Made by a program: the position numbers and the translations under genes | Notes under the pieces: generated by a model | What the model saw: the letters and a program-made list of their open reading frames with translations, nothing else | Told to the model about the DNA's origin: nothing | Database searches by the model: none | Assembly: GCA_021234155.1 (NCBI GenBank) | Contig: JAJEKV010000063.1 | Coordinates: 7,398,095-7,462,094 of the forward strand | Direction: 5' to 3' | Length of the DNA: 64,000 nucleotides | Source of the DNA: Isoetes taiwanensis | Lineage: Eukaryota; Streptophyta; Lycopodiopsida; Isoetales; Isoetaceae | In this document: positions 28,840 through 41,800 of the stretch, one piece after another | Layout of the letters: each line of letters opens with the position of its first letter | Position numbering within the stretch: the stretch's first letter is position 1

Positions 28840-29455
28840 TGAACTTGGGCATGGGATAAGCTACTTCATCCTAAAGTGGTAGTTCTTTGGTGGCAGATTC
28901 TTCATAGATGCCTTCGGGTTAACGTGCTTGTCCACAAGTTTAACCCTAGAATATCAGATCAGTGTCCAGTATGCAGGCGTGAATCTGGGACCATTGAGCA
29001 TTGCTTTTTTGTATGTGACCAACTCAGACAGGTATGGGATTGGTTGTTCTCTCTTTTTCAAGTTTCATTAACAAGTCAACAAGTGCTTTTGGCAATTTAC
29101 CCAAGTACTTGGATGGAGTTATAAAGCCAGGCTTTTCATCTTGTAGCAGAATGATTTCTTTGGACTATCTGGAAAAGACGAAGACTGGTAATCTTCAAAG
29201 GTTTGGATGTGGTAGATAACTGCGTTCTTCAAGAAGCTCAAGGTCACATTGCTAAGTCGTACCATTGTTCTTCACTTGTTCCTCGTAAGAGGCGATTGAT
29301 CTTTCAGGAGTATTTGGATGTGCGCTCTTATGATTAGGCAGGTTGCTTCACTTGGTGGGCCTTTGCTTACCTGCTAAGATTTTGTTCATGTCTTTGCACT
29401 TATACTTGTATTTGATTCTTTGATAAAATAGAGTCTGACGTCCTTCAACAAAAAA
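28840..29455 (+). mobile_element. 3' end of an L1-type LINE (zf-RVT tail)
   Basis: The plus frame has WWQILHRCLRVNVLVHKFNP, CPVCRRESGTIEHCFFVCDQ (zf-RVT zinc finger) and then, after a stop, FHLVAEWFLWTIWKRR, closely parallel to the GC-rich LINE at 39002-39713. It ends in an A-rich tail near 29448-29460. Strongly 5' truncated, so dead on arrival. Confidence 0.8.
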
Positions 29456-29460
29456 AGAAA

Positions 29461-31100
29461 ATCATTCATGTTGAAAATAGTGCCTTTAGAGAGTCCTGTC
29501 AAGTTTATTGTCTGATAGCATTCAACATATGCTTCTTGATTAGTAGTTATTGTTGCAGGAAAGTCACTGAAATGATAGAGGCAACTTGGCCTAAAGATCG
29601 ACATGAAACTGAATCTTTGGTAATCGTCAAGTGCAAAGCTTAATATGCTTTAGAGCAAGGTGATCTTTTTTCAAAAAGATCTGCTAGGTCATTAAAACAT
29701 CTTTAGGTAGTGCACCAGAGCTCTGCTGCCTTGTTGAACACCAGCATGCAGAATTGAATATCTACAAATTGTCTTCCCTATTGTTAGCAGGGGGCAAACA
29801 ACATCAATGGTGGATGTACATGGCTGAAACAAACCGATTTAGCAAACATGACTAGTGGATGCTCCTTTCTCGCACCAATGACAGATGTATGAGAATCTTG
29901 AACAAGCTCAAATGTCTTAAAATATTAAAAGGTTAACAATAGTTAATAAAAAGGTTGAATGAAATTAAAGGGAACAATTTTAACGTTTTTCTGTCATATA
30001 TGATGCAAGAAGTTTTAAAATTTTCAATGGAGCTCATACATAGAGAATTTCCATATGTGCCTACATGATTCTACTCTACTACATGCATTTTTGTCTTTCA
30101 GAGACATCTAGACCGAAATTGCATTTCCCTTAATTATCTACCATCCAACTCATCGAGTTGTGTTTGTAGCTAAAAAATCAACGAGTTTCATAATGAATTT
30201 TAGAAAGCACATGACTGGTGACATGTTGATTATTAATGCAGTTTGCAAAAGAAGAGCTCATTCTGAATGCCCACAATTTAAGATACCTTACTAACGTAAT
30301 TTAAAGGCCTATCAAAATAAGGGAGAATGTTGATAAACAAACCCAATGCACACACACTCATACCTACTATGAGACATAAACCCTTAGATTACAAAATTGG
30401 TTAGTACCACTTGGTGTTGCAATTTGTGAGATGTCAAGTATTTTTCAATTTATTGTTAAATAATGTTTTAAAAGTGGAGGTCCAATGTCGCATGGCAATA
30501 ACAACAACATATTTTGTCGTTTTTATCATATCATCAAAGTTCTAAAGTAGAAACTTATATTATTGGTGCTGCCAAAGTTAAATAGATCTCTATAACCACA
30601 ACAAAAGCTACTTTCGAGAAGCGCTCGAAAAAATGATTGCAAATCTTGGTTCTCAAACTTAGGAGTGTTCATGCAAGCAAATACACTATGCGAACTTTTG
30701 GTTGCATCTCTAGTTGTTGGAATAGTGCATTTATATAGTAAGTTTCTTCTGTATTTCGTAATCCCACGAAACCGCCAAGGGCTCTATGTCCATAGGAAGG
30801 CATTTGCTCCTAGTTAGAGACATCCGTAGAAAAATGTAATTTGTATCAATAATGACCTTAGGCCATCAATTATGTAACAAAAGAAGTGGTCGTTCCAAAC
30901 ATCAAGGTTAATAAGAAAAGGCATGAGATTGTTGTGCTTTGTTGCTTCTATTTATTGTACATAAGCTTTTGCCTTCCAGTTCCGTCCGCGCAAACAGTGG
31001 GTGGTCATGCGGCCACTTCATGGGGGGCATGCATGGGTCATGGGTGGGGCATGCACCATGCCTCTAGGCCAATAGATCAAAGGGGGATTGTTGGATCTTA
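29461..31100. other. No feature recognised
   Basis: AT-rich with scattered short frames lacking motifs. A local GC-rich patch of GGGCATGC/GGTCATG words lies near 31000-31070. Confidence 0.4.
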
Positions 31101-31104
31101 TGTT

Positions 31105-31735
31105 TCTAAGTGAATCTTGACAGAATGTTGGGGAATTTAAGGGAAACTTGAAGAAATCTAAGAGAATCTACATGAAACCTCAGAAAATCTTGAGGGAATT
31201 TTTTCCAATCTAAGGGAATGTAGGGAAATACTGAAGGAATCTATGAAAAGGAAAATTTTGAAAAATGAGAGAGAATTATAGAAATCATGAAAAATACGAG
31301 AAACATCTAGGAAAATGTTGAGGGAATCTAAAGGAATCTTGATGAAATCTTAGAGGGACCTAAGCAAAGCCTAAATATTTTGTCAAAATCTTAGAGAATA
31401 CTGATAGAGATCTTGAGGATGAAATTTTAAGAGAATCTAGGACACGACGTATAACCTCGACGTATATTGGCGGGACAAGGATTTTTGACCCTGCACCTTG
31501 CATCGTAGGTGTTGCTGTTATCAAAATTTAGAAGAATTTGAATGATAATAGATAGTATCCTATGGATCTCCTATAAATCTTGGAAAGTTTTGAAGGAGGC
31601 TTGAGGGATCTCAGGAAATCCTTAAGGGATGTAAAAGAATCTGTGGGAATGTTGAAGAATGTGATGAATCTAAGGGGATGTGCATGGAATCCTAGGGAAT
31701 ATAAGGGAATCTTGATGAATCTTGATGCTAAGATC
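31105..31735 (+). repeat. Degenerate purine-rich short-motif array (GGGAATCTTGA-like)
   Basis: About 630 bp in which variants of GGGAATCTTGA, AAGGAATCT and GAGAATCTAG recur every 10-20 bases without exact periodicity. There is strong strand asymmetry (A+G on plus). One non-repeat interruption (about 31440-31560) includes CGACGTATATTGGCGG. No ORF. Confidence 0.7.
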
Positions 31736-32080
31736 TTTGTATATCCTTTGACTTTGATTTCCTAAGTTGACCTTCGCGTTATATATTGACTTTCCCTCAT
31801 GGATTGGCTTTGATAGAACTATGTGATTTGACTTTCACTTTGAAGTTAGTTTTCATGGGTTGACACATGCATTCCCTACAGGCAACTTGATACAGACCCC
31901 TAATTATGAGTTTGGCATTAGATTTGATTTTAACTTCGTATTTGCTTTGATGTTTTGGAAATGATTTTGATGGGCAAGAATACATATATTCGAGTTGATG
32001 CAGTTCTACATGACTTTGACTTTATGATTAACTCTCAATTTGGAGTTGACTTTTGCCCTTGGAGTTTGTTTTCAGGGTTG
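31736..32080 (+). repeat. Degenerate TTGACTTTGA-like array
   Basis: Adjacent to the purine-rich array. Variants of TTTGACTTTGA, TTGACTTT and GAAGTTAGTTTTCA recur every 15-30 bases. No coding signal. Confidence 0.55.
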
Positions 32081-32089
32081 GAAATTAAA

Positions 32090-33660
32090 GGCTGCAGGGC
32101 TTGCAAGACCCCTTTTACCAGGCAAAATAAAGTCTTAAAAAAAAGGGCATTCAAAAGCAAGCCTACATTTCACATAGCTTTGCACAATAAAAGTCAAGAA
32201 ATAAAATAGACATGCAACAATATTGCAATCCCATATACACAAATCACCAACGTACCAGATACAAGATACAGAGAAATAAAAAATTAGAGAGAAAATTAAA
32301 GAATAATATATCATAATTTAATAAAATGGCTTAGCAATTAATATTGTCAAATTTTCCTCCAATGAACAAATCCAAAATCAGTTGTTTGAATATGAGGAAA
32401 AAGTATTTCTCTTTCCTTTCACTGTATTATCCCTTCTGTACGCGGCATCGTTCTTTCTCCTATACAGCCAATGCCGAATCACACCAGTGGGTTGGGCCAC
32501 AGGGGCCAACAGATTTTGATCAGGTAGCCGAATTAGGTGTAATGAAAGCGGTATTAATTAAAAGAACTACATCTGTATGTACTATAAATATATTGCATGT
32601 ACTGTGCATTATTACTTTTGGACTAACAATGCAAATGAAAGTTTAATTTAAATTATGCCATGCAATTTGAAAGTCCACTTTTTAAAGTGACCTCACCCTT
32701 CAATTTCCAACCTTGGTTTATCTTAATCAGTTGGCCTAGCACTCATCTATATGCATTTCCTAAACTAGATGGTCCAACACTCACCTAATACATTCCCTAG
32801 AGTAGATAGTCATTTGCAGAATGTCCAAGGAATATAAATCCAATAGTACATTATCTCAAGTTTAGCATAAGTATTTCAGACTACAACAACTTTGCACCCG
32901 CTTGAATAGACAACAGTCGGCCTCATGCAGTCCTTAAATAACAAGGGACTTGTATATATATCTCTATTAACTCTGATACCCATATAAAGCATTATAAAAT
33001 AAATGTTGGTAGGCTGGAACTCTATTAACTTTGGTACCCAATAGCATTATGAAATATATGTTGCTAGTCTGGAAAAATAGAATTGTAAAAATGTTGTCCT
33101 TTGAAATCAATAACTAATTAACTAAAACAGCCTAACAAAGACTTGAAGGTTGTGAGCTCTGTTGATCATTTATTTCTAAAAGCACCCTGAACTCTATAGC
33201 ATAAATTAAACAATCAAACCTGCTGGCAACTGGTGCCATACTTATTAACTTTTGACAGCTTCAAAAATCTTGCGCCAATTATAATACATGGAAAGAATCT
33301 TTTGTACAGGAGATGATAGCTCAGCAGTAGATGTTTCAACTCATGTTTCTGCAAGCAAGCAATACATCAAGACATGTATTGACCAGTAGGTGCATGCTGA
33401 TATATCATCAAAAATGCACTCAGAGGCTATATTCTTATATATAACTTGATATAATGCTCGTAAGTAGGCTTACCCCGATGTTACACATTAAAAAATTTAG
33501 CTGGAGAAAACATGCACGCAGATTATATTCACACAGCAGTTGCAAAACTAAGTGAACTTCGCCTCAGATTCTGGACGCAGGAAAGAAGCAACACCAAAAT
33601 CTTGCCAAAGATAGAAAGCGGAAAGCCAATATAACACCGGGCGTAAAGACAGCAAATGAC
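32090..33660. other. Region downstream of the GDAP2-like gene
   Basis: Mostly AT-rich. A short exon-like frame (GPQGPTDFDQVAELGVMKA, about 32490-32550) is not recognised. The part next to 33665 should carry the 3' UTR and poly(A) site; no single signal stands out. Confidence 0.35.
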
Positions 33661-33664
33661 TAGC

Positions 33665-36600
33665 TTAAAGTGATCCCTGCCCATTTCTGATGACGTGCCT
33701 AGGTTTGCTATCAATTCCCAATGCTTTCTCCCCATTTACTTCCAGATCATGCCTGCATAATTCAACTTTTGTGATCCAAATATTCTTTGAAATCTTAATT
33801 CCATTCATTAGTACGACAGTGGAACTCACTGGAAAACAAAATCTGGGATAGTCAGTTGTTCTCTTGGTACATATCTGAATAGGTCAAGCAATCTTTCAAC
33901 ATACACCACTTGCTTCCAGACCTGCCAAAATCATGATAAGCAATGATTAGCTTTCCATATTTTATATGATGGCTACAGAGTTAAAATACCTCTTGATCCA
34001 CTAATAACTGTAAAGCGAGTATAGTAGTTTTGAGCCCAAAAGTTGGATGCAGCACATAAATTGCCTGTGCAAAACAGTTTAATGCGCAACTAATTATAAA
34101 CCTGATAAATTAACAAAAAGGGAAATAATACCACAAAACTGTGCGGCAAGATCCAACATTTCAAACTGCTTATAATTCATGAAATAAGAAAGCTAAACCT
34201 TTATATCAAGGATTGAAAAAACCATTAGTGTGTCCTGCTTCTCTATTAGGTAAGATACTTATTTTACATATTACTATGGTCCCTCAGATGCAATATAAGC
34301 GGCTGATCTATGATGAAATCAGACATTTTATGCTGCTCCTTTTGTACCCGCCCTTTGGTCATTAGGTGCCTTGTTCCATTCAACCCAACGACTGCCACAA
34401 TATTTCTCATCCTGCTCCCAATTAACAGTTGACAATTTTCCCTCTCTATTTCTGGGCCTTTCCGCCTTTATTCATGTGCTCTTTCAATTGCAAGTAAATG
34501 ACCACCACATGCAAGATCAGGCCCCATGAATATCAATAAAACAGAGCCAAAATATACATACATGCAAATTGCGCCTATGCTTTCTTCCAAGAATCTGTTG
34601 CATTCTTTTCATCCAACCTAGATCAGGTGCACTACACATTCATAAATAGATTATAAGTACTGTTCTCTTCATTGTCAACTGTCAGCATATGCAATTTCTT
34701 ATTCCTTTTTTGCTTACATCTGAAGAGCAGCGGCAGAATGGAAGTAAACAATTGAGTATGGTCTTTGAATTATAGGTTCGAACTCCTGAACATCAGTAAT
34801 TTTCACAGTTAAAGCACTTCATCTGGAACCTTTGCTGCTTACTAGAAGGGCTCCCAAAATGGCACACCTTTACAATATATAAAACAAATCGTTCCAGATC
34901 AAGGCAGCGAAGAAGAAAATGAGCGCCTACAATTACCAATACTGGTCGACCATCAGCATCTACACCTCCTCGGTATCTGCAAAATGAATTATATTGCATC
35001 AATCTATCCAGCTCAACGTAAAATGAAAAGTAACAACACATAACAGACAACATGGGCACTTACATAATCTTCATTTCTGCAACCTCAGTAAGATTGACAA
35101 CATTTGCTCTCGCTAGGTATCTTGCATGAAGGGAGTCTTCTTCGACTGGGGACAATTGAGGTCCACCAAGCCCAGTAAATCCAATCCATTTACTGAAATT
35201 CCAACCTGCTTGGAGCTGAGATGCTTTTTCCCACTGTTCCTGCCGCCTCAGATCTGGATCCTTTGCCATTGACATGAATACTGGATCAACGAGTGCATCT
35301 AAAGAATCCTTCCTGTAGAAAGAGCAAGAGTTCAGGACAATACACATGCATGTAAGTTATTTGCTGTAGACCACTTAACCTTTTCATTAGTGCAGATTGA
35401 TGATTTATTAAAGTATCGTCAGTTATTGCCTCTGGATACTTCCCAGCTGGAAGGGCAGAGATCCTTATTTTGCGCTCTGTAAGAGTAGTTTCTCCATTCT
35501 CATCTCCAACATCAGCCGGTAATTTCATTGATGCAAGTTCTTCCTCATTTTCATCTCTTGGAAAATATAGAGGCAGCAATCTGTAAAATCCTAAGAAGAT
35601 GCTACATTTAGATTCATATCACATGGTTTAGTGCATGAAAAGAATTCGAAACATATTTCATCTTACAAAACCTTCTGTATATTTCTATATCAGTTGCTGC
35701 AGAGAGACAAAAAACAACTGCTGTAATTTTGTCCTTGTGTTTCTCCAGGAATCGTCTCACAGTCCCTAATTTATCAGGAATAATTGTAAAGACCATTGAT
35801 GTTATAATTGAAATGCACATGATCATCACATAGAAGATGGCTTCTTAGATGCTTACTGATAGTAACATGGGCAGCAGGCTCCCGCGGGTAACCTTTTACT
35901 TCCGTGTAGATGCACCCCATAGCAATGCTGCTTGCATAGAAAACGCAAAAATTTTCCATATAAATATTATCATATTGATGAGCTGTTAAAAAGATTCAGT
36001 AGAAAGTCTGGCAGACGAATACCTTTCAAGATCATTCTCAATAAGGAGCTCAAGGCATGCACGGTAACAGTGACTAAGTGCATTCTCTGCAGCAGTGTGG
36101 TATTTCAATGCATATCTAGGGCCAACAGTATGGATTACACGTCTGTAAAAGTTTATGCACGTCAGCACATTATGAACATCGAAGGAAAGTACACATTTAC
36201 ACATACCTAGCAGGCAGATCATATGCTCCAGTGATTTTAGCCAAACCAGTGCGACAACCACCCTACAATAGGTATTACACATTTAGAGCTATCTGAGATA
36301 CTGAGAAAATCTGAAACCAACACATACCAAGGTTGCACATTCTTCAGCAAGACCAGTTCCAGCTGCAGCATGCAAACCAGGACTACTGTGCATCTCATCC
36401 AGGCTCTGTTAACCAGAATCATTAGTAACAAGACAGAATATCAAGGTCCAACATGGGCAATTAAGTAGCAGTTAAGAGAATAAAGCAGTTGTGTTTTTCC
36501 ATATACCAGTCAGCATGTCAAGTACCTTAAACTACAGAGCGCGTATACATAAATGTTTAATAGTGGCCCGCCGCATTTCACAGGTCTCAATTTCTACTTC

Positions 36601-37348
36601 GGATCATAATTACCAACTAAAATGCTGTCCATGCAAACTGGGATGACAGGCAGTACATCTCGCACTTCAGGGAACAAACTCAATTGTATGATGTGGATAA
36701 CAAGCCAAGGTCTTTATACTCAACACAAACTTTTCCCTTAAGTGGAACAATGATTGACATGATAAACAAACGTTCAGGTCAACTGAGAGTGTAAATTAAT
36801 CCATGTAGATTGCAATAAGGTGTCCTCTTTTAGCACTTTAGACTATAATGAGCACACATGAGATTGTCCAGAAAAAGGTGACTTCCTTCGGATTTTGGCA
36901 TTATTACTTGGATTGGATCATTCTGCAGTACCAAACATATAATGCCTATACAAAGAAGAAAAGGATATATCTCATTTTCATGAACTGATCCTCTAGGAAC
37001 ATCAGAACCTAAGAAGCTTGAAATTGAAATATGAAGAATATTATAATAAAAACATGCCTCATTGGTGGAGTTGACAACAGCATCCACTTCGAGGTTCCAG
37101 GGAGGACCACGCCATATGTATAACTTCTGATTGACTTCATGATCAACTGAGAATTTCGATGACCTATTACTTCCTCCACCGAATGATGTAAGAGGGTCTA
37201 CAACCCTATCGTTGGAAAATACAGCTGCATCAGACCTGGATACAGAAGAAATGCGTGGATCCGCATCAATCCACCTTGGAACTTGGTCGAGTTTCACAAC
37301 CCCACCAGGGTTGTAGCTCCCACTTCTTGTGTTTACTCGGCTGTACAT
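33665..37348 (-). CDS. GDAP2-like protein: macro domain + CRAL-TRIO (Sec14) domain
   Basis: Fourteen minus-strand exons join in frame to about 553 codons: 37058-37348, 36328-36405, 36207-36262, 36023-36142, 35857-35927, 35672-35765, 35380-35580, 35064-35312, 34868-34976, 34718-34785, 34562-34631, 33990-34064, 33830-33921, 33665-33752. The layout follows the plant 'Appr-1-p processing family' protein (Arabidopsis At1g69340, about 560 aa), from memory. The start matches the family N-terminus (MYSRVNTR...VPRWIDADPRIS). The macro domain has NLEVDAVVNSTNE, HSSPGLHAAAG, RVIHTVGPRYALKYHTAAEN and EPAAHVTI. The CRAL-TRIO part has VLVIVGAHFLLRCLDLERF, YSIVYFHSA, DLGWMKRMQQILGRKH, AIYVLHPTF and VPREQLTIPDF. 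Macro domains bind or hydrolyse ADP-ribose derivatives and CRAL-TRIO binds lipids; its substrate is unknown. All phases agree and there is no stop, so it looks functional. Intron 1 starts with GC (GCATGT) rather than GT; other introns are GT-AG. Confidence 0.95.
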
Positions 37349-38555
37349 TTTATCAATAATCAAGACTTCATCTCAGCATTTACAACTTGCATCAGCAAAA
37401 ACGCCATTGCAATTCAAGCCATAAATCTGAATCCATGGAACCCATCTCAAAGGATTGTTAGAATTTTTTGCAAATCAAGTCACTCATCGCGCAAGAAGCC
37501 CAACTCGATTTACAACCTAAATGCCACAATTCCACATTGGCGAAGAAGACAAATCCGACACAGTAAATAGGGCCCAACAAAGCGTGATCTAGGAGAGCAT
37601 CAGTCCAGTATTATTCTAAATCTAAAGGCGCCGGCTAGGGCAAGGTTTTACAAGAATGAATATGTAGTGTTTGTTCTCTTGCGTGTGGTTAACTTGGTTG
37701 ATTTTGCTGCTCTGCTTCCTTCAAATGTCCTGGTCCCCACATTATGGGAATGGTAGAAATACGTGTAGGAGGAAATACGCTTTAGAAGTCAAAGGTATTT
37801 GGTATTTAAAAAATGTGTTTCATATGCACATTACTTAGGCACTCACGCCTAAAACTTGTCCACAAAACTGTCATGAAGAGTTTAAATACCCCACAATCTT
37901 CTAGGACAATAACTTATTTCACTTTGTTATTTTATTAGATGAAGTGAATTTCAAGCAAAACATGGATTTTGGAGCCATGTTGTCCTTGTACATAGATGAT
38001 GTGCAAATCATAAATGCATTTGTAGGAAAGTCATTCAATAAAAAAAAATCCATCAATTTCTACAAACAGCAATCCACTGTGTGAAAGAACTCGGTGTGCA
38101 ACCATTGTAACCAAGGCTAAAATGAACTTTATTAGTCTCCAAAACTGAAATGTAGTTAGACCATGCCAATAATCAACAATCTTGCTTTGATGGTCAAATG
38201 TCAATAATCGACGTGTATCAGTCAAATTTCGGGCTAATTACAATGTGAAGATGTCAATATTGATGTCGATTCCATGTCGGACACATATATGTAGTTTGAC
38301 TATCATACGTGGCGTTTTAACCTGGACTCTATGCCAATAGTTGACGTTCTGCTGATGTTGGTTACATACACTGGTATGGTGCTCTGGCATGAGTGTCGCA
38401 TCGTTATCAATGTTGATAATCAACGTTGACTTGGTGGAAAAGAATGTATGATCCTTTAGCTATGGTACAAACTATTTTTTTACATCCATTATGCTTTGAA
38501 TGTGCACCAATGCCCTCAGAAGGTAAGATATTTGAACACCTCTGACGTTTCTTGA
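37349..38555. other. Upstream region of the GDAP2-like gene
   Basis: Presumed 5' UTR and promoter near 37350-37700, GC-richer close to the gene. Around 38160-38420 words like CAATAATCAAC and AATGTTGATAATC recur. No gene recognised. Confidence 0.4.
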
Positions 38556-38868
38556 TAGTATATATTAGCATTAACTAAGTCTTCCGTGGTGTACTCTGGA
38601 CTACCACAGTCGTCGGATTCGTCGATCCTACGACCCAGATCGTATGTTGGGGCCTCTGGGCACCTCTCGTTTCGCTTATAGTCATTTGTGATTGGAGGCG
38701 CCTATGATTTTGAAATATGAAATACGATTTCGCCTAAGGTTTTGATGGAATATCGAATCTCTATACGGCTTTGCCTAAGATTTTAGATTATGAAATACGA
38801 GGGCTCGAACCTCTACCAAAATGACTCAATGTCCTTATAAGACTACTTTAACCAAGCTAATGTAATTA
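38556..38868 (-). mobile_element. Putative tRNA-derived SINE
   Basis: On the minus strand from about 38868 an A-box-like TAGCTTGGTTAAAG is followed 48 bases later by a B box, GGTTCGAGCCC, inside a GAGG/CCTC stem, the spacing of a tRNA-type polymerase III promoter. About 240 bp of non-tRNA body follows, ending near AGTTAATGCTAATATATAC. No tRNA acceptor stem closes, so it is not a tRNA gene. The plus-strand side sits against the LINE poly(A) region (38888). Confidence 0.55.
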
Positions 38869-38887
38869 TTTTTTATCTTGAATCTAT

Positions 38888-41800
38888 TTTTTTTTTTTTT
38901 TTTTTTTTTTTTGAAAGATCAAATTAACTAATATTAATCCAGAATAAATACAAGATGAGCGATATTAGGGTACTCCTGCCCACACCAGAGCAAGTACCCA
39001 CCTAACATATGTACCTATCTATGACTCGTGTCACAAATCTACCCAGAGCGTCTACAATGTGGAGGGTTCTTTCCCAGACTACTGCTTTGAACTGCTCTTT
39101 CCGAGGGGACGCCAGGTAAGACAGATATAATTTGTACCTCAACTGCGGGACCAAAGCCTCGGTCGCATCTCCATTCTCGAACACCTTCATACGCCGCTTC
39201 CAAATGAGCCACAACAACCGGGCTTTACACAAATGAAAGGCCGGACTCGAAAATTTGGGACCACTGTTAGGGTACACCCCAAAAGAACCTCTTGACTACT
39301 GAGCGAGGTATGGAAGAGGTTTGGACCCATCGCCATGCCTTTTGGATCTCTCGAAAGCAAAGAAACATGCAATGTTCCAGAGTCTCCACACAGGCACCAC
39401 ACATAGGACACATGTTGCTTATCCGCGGGTTGATCCTGTGTACCCACATGTTCACCCTCAGGGAAGGGTGCACGATCTGCCACAGCAGTATCCGGATCTT
39501 GGAGGGCGAGATTGGGTTCCATACCCATTTCCAGATATAGGCCCAATCATCCTCTGACACCTGAAGACTCCACCCGTCCGAGGGAGGCAGCTCATCCTGA
39601 ATCGCCAAAAGCCCATAACAGGATTTCACGAAATTTGAGGGATCTACTTCCGGGTGACACTTCCACACACGTCCCGAGGCCTGCGGAGGGTGCAACGGTA
39701 GAGCATTAGCCACCTGCGCCCAGATAGCACAGTCCCGTTCCTGAAGCTGAAATTTATGGCGAAAAAGCTGTCAGGGTGCCAGCTGCCCGTCAATATACCA
39801 TTCCGCCACCGTCAATACCTCGCACTGCATCCATCTGCGCTGAACTCGGGGGTCAACGGATGCTGCCAGAACCAAAGGTGTGCGTGGTCCGAGCGAGATC
39901 CACCAAGGCGATGCCTCCAACTGAATGCACCTAGTGGCGTCAATGGCAAACAGCGGACGGACCTGCTCCCAGGCTCGCAGGAGCCCCTTCAGAAATGGAG
40001 AGGCATGAGCATACGGCCTGATATCCACGAACAGCGCCCAGGGGAGCCGCGCAGGCACAGACGGCTTGTGGAAAACTATCGAGTGAGACAGCGACTGATG
40101 AAGCAACACCATGCCCCGGGAGTCGAGTGCATTCTCAAGAATGGCAAAGATAAACTTAGACAAAAGGACCTTGCCATGCAGCGAGAGGTCAAAGAAGCCA
40201 AGTCCACCCGCAGCTTTGGGGCGCACACACTTCCACCAGGCCACCTTCACGACCGCCCCTTCCTCATTGCCTCCCCATACGAAATTACGAACCATAGAGG
40301 AGATTTCCCGCACCTTGCTTTCTGGCGCCAGGATGATGGAGGCCATATAAATATGAGTCGAACATAGACCGGACTTCGCCCTTTGTGACCACCCGACCAT
40401 GGGCGGCTCCCCCTTCCACCAATTAAGGTGCCGCCGCAATCCCACCAGAATGTCCTCCCACGCAGCTGACGCTGAGATGTCGATGCCGAATGGGATGCCC
40501 AAAAGCCTAGAGCACGTGCCCAGCGGCTGCATTCGCCAAGGAAATTGGGACACCACCATAGGCATGGGATCCGCTGTCGGCCACAATGCTGAGCACTTCG
40601 TCCAATTCATGAGGCAGCCAGAAGCAAGGGAGAATGTATCCAGCAGCTCCTTCGCGTTTAACAGATTTCCCTCATCAGCCTGCAGGAAGAGGAACGAATC
40701 ATCCACGTACTGACTCCCAATCTGCTGCGACCCATCTGCAATTCTCAGCCCCTCCACCACACCCGCGTCCACTGCGGAAGTCAACAACAGCGAGAGGGCC
40801 TCCGCGACAATAGTGAAGAGAAAGGGCACCAAAGGGCATCCCTGGCGAACGCCACGCCCCACACTAAATATCGGAGATGACTCGCCGTGACAGGAGGGTG
40901 GCTCTGGCGGACATTAAGAGCTTCATAGCCACTGCCGTAAAGGTCTCCCCACATCCAAAAGCTAACATCATCCTTTTCAAGAACGTCCACCGAACACTAT
41001 CATAGGCCTTTGCGAAGTCCAGCTTCAAGTACACAATCTGCTGACCTGTTCTGCGCGCCCAGTGAATCCCTTCGAATGCCGCTGCTACATTGCTAAGAAT
41101 CTGCCTGCCCGGAATGAAACCAGACTGCATGGGACTAATGGTCTCTTTCAAGACAACTTGCAGTCTAAGCGAAAGTGCCTTTGCAATGATTTTGTATACT
41201 GCCGACAGAAGCGTGATTGGGCGCCAATCAGAAATGACAGCTGGCTCCTTCACCTTCGGTATCAACGAGATGCAGCCCGTGTTAAGCCTATAGTCCAACG
41301 CTTTTGCCTGCAGCAGATCTTGATAGGTCTGCAACACCGAGTCCCCCACCCAATCCCAATATTGTTGGAAGAACTCAACCGGAATGTCGTCCAGACCAGG
41401 GCACTTATGGGGGGCCAAGGCACGGCAATCCTCCTCAAGCTCCTACTTTGTGAGCGAGCGCTGCAACATCTGCCTCCCATCTACCGACGCATTGCATAAC
41501 ACTTTACTGAGCACAATCTCCTCCATCACGTCTGTGTAGGGGTATCTCTTTTCCTGAAAGAACTGAGAGAAGTGCTGAAAAGTAGCATGTTTGATGTCCA
41601 CCGGCGAATTCAGAATACGACCATCAGCCAATGCCAGTGGCATTGATGACATAGAGGCCGCGTACTTCTTCTGTCGCGCATCCCTAACGAACATTCGGGA
41701 ATTAGTGTCCCCTTCCTGCAACCAGGTGATCCCTACTTTTACCCTTGCTTGAGCAGCCCTCCTGGATTCATCTGTTGCAATGTAGCGCAAAATCTCATTC

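Noticed and set aside
36830-37363. 177-codon minus ORF taken as a full protein
   Set aside because: It is exon 1 of the GDAP2-like gene read through into intron 1. The family alignment and the next exon show the border at 37058.
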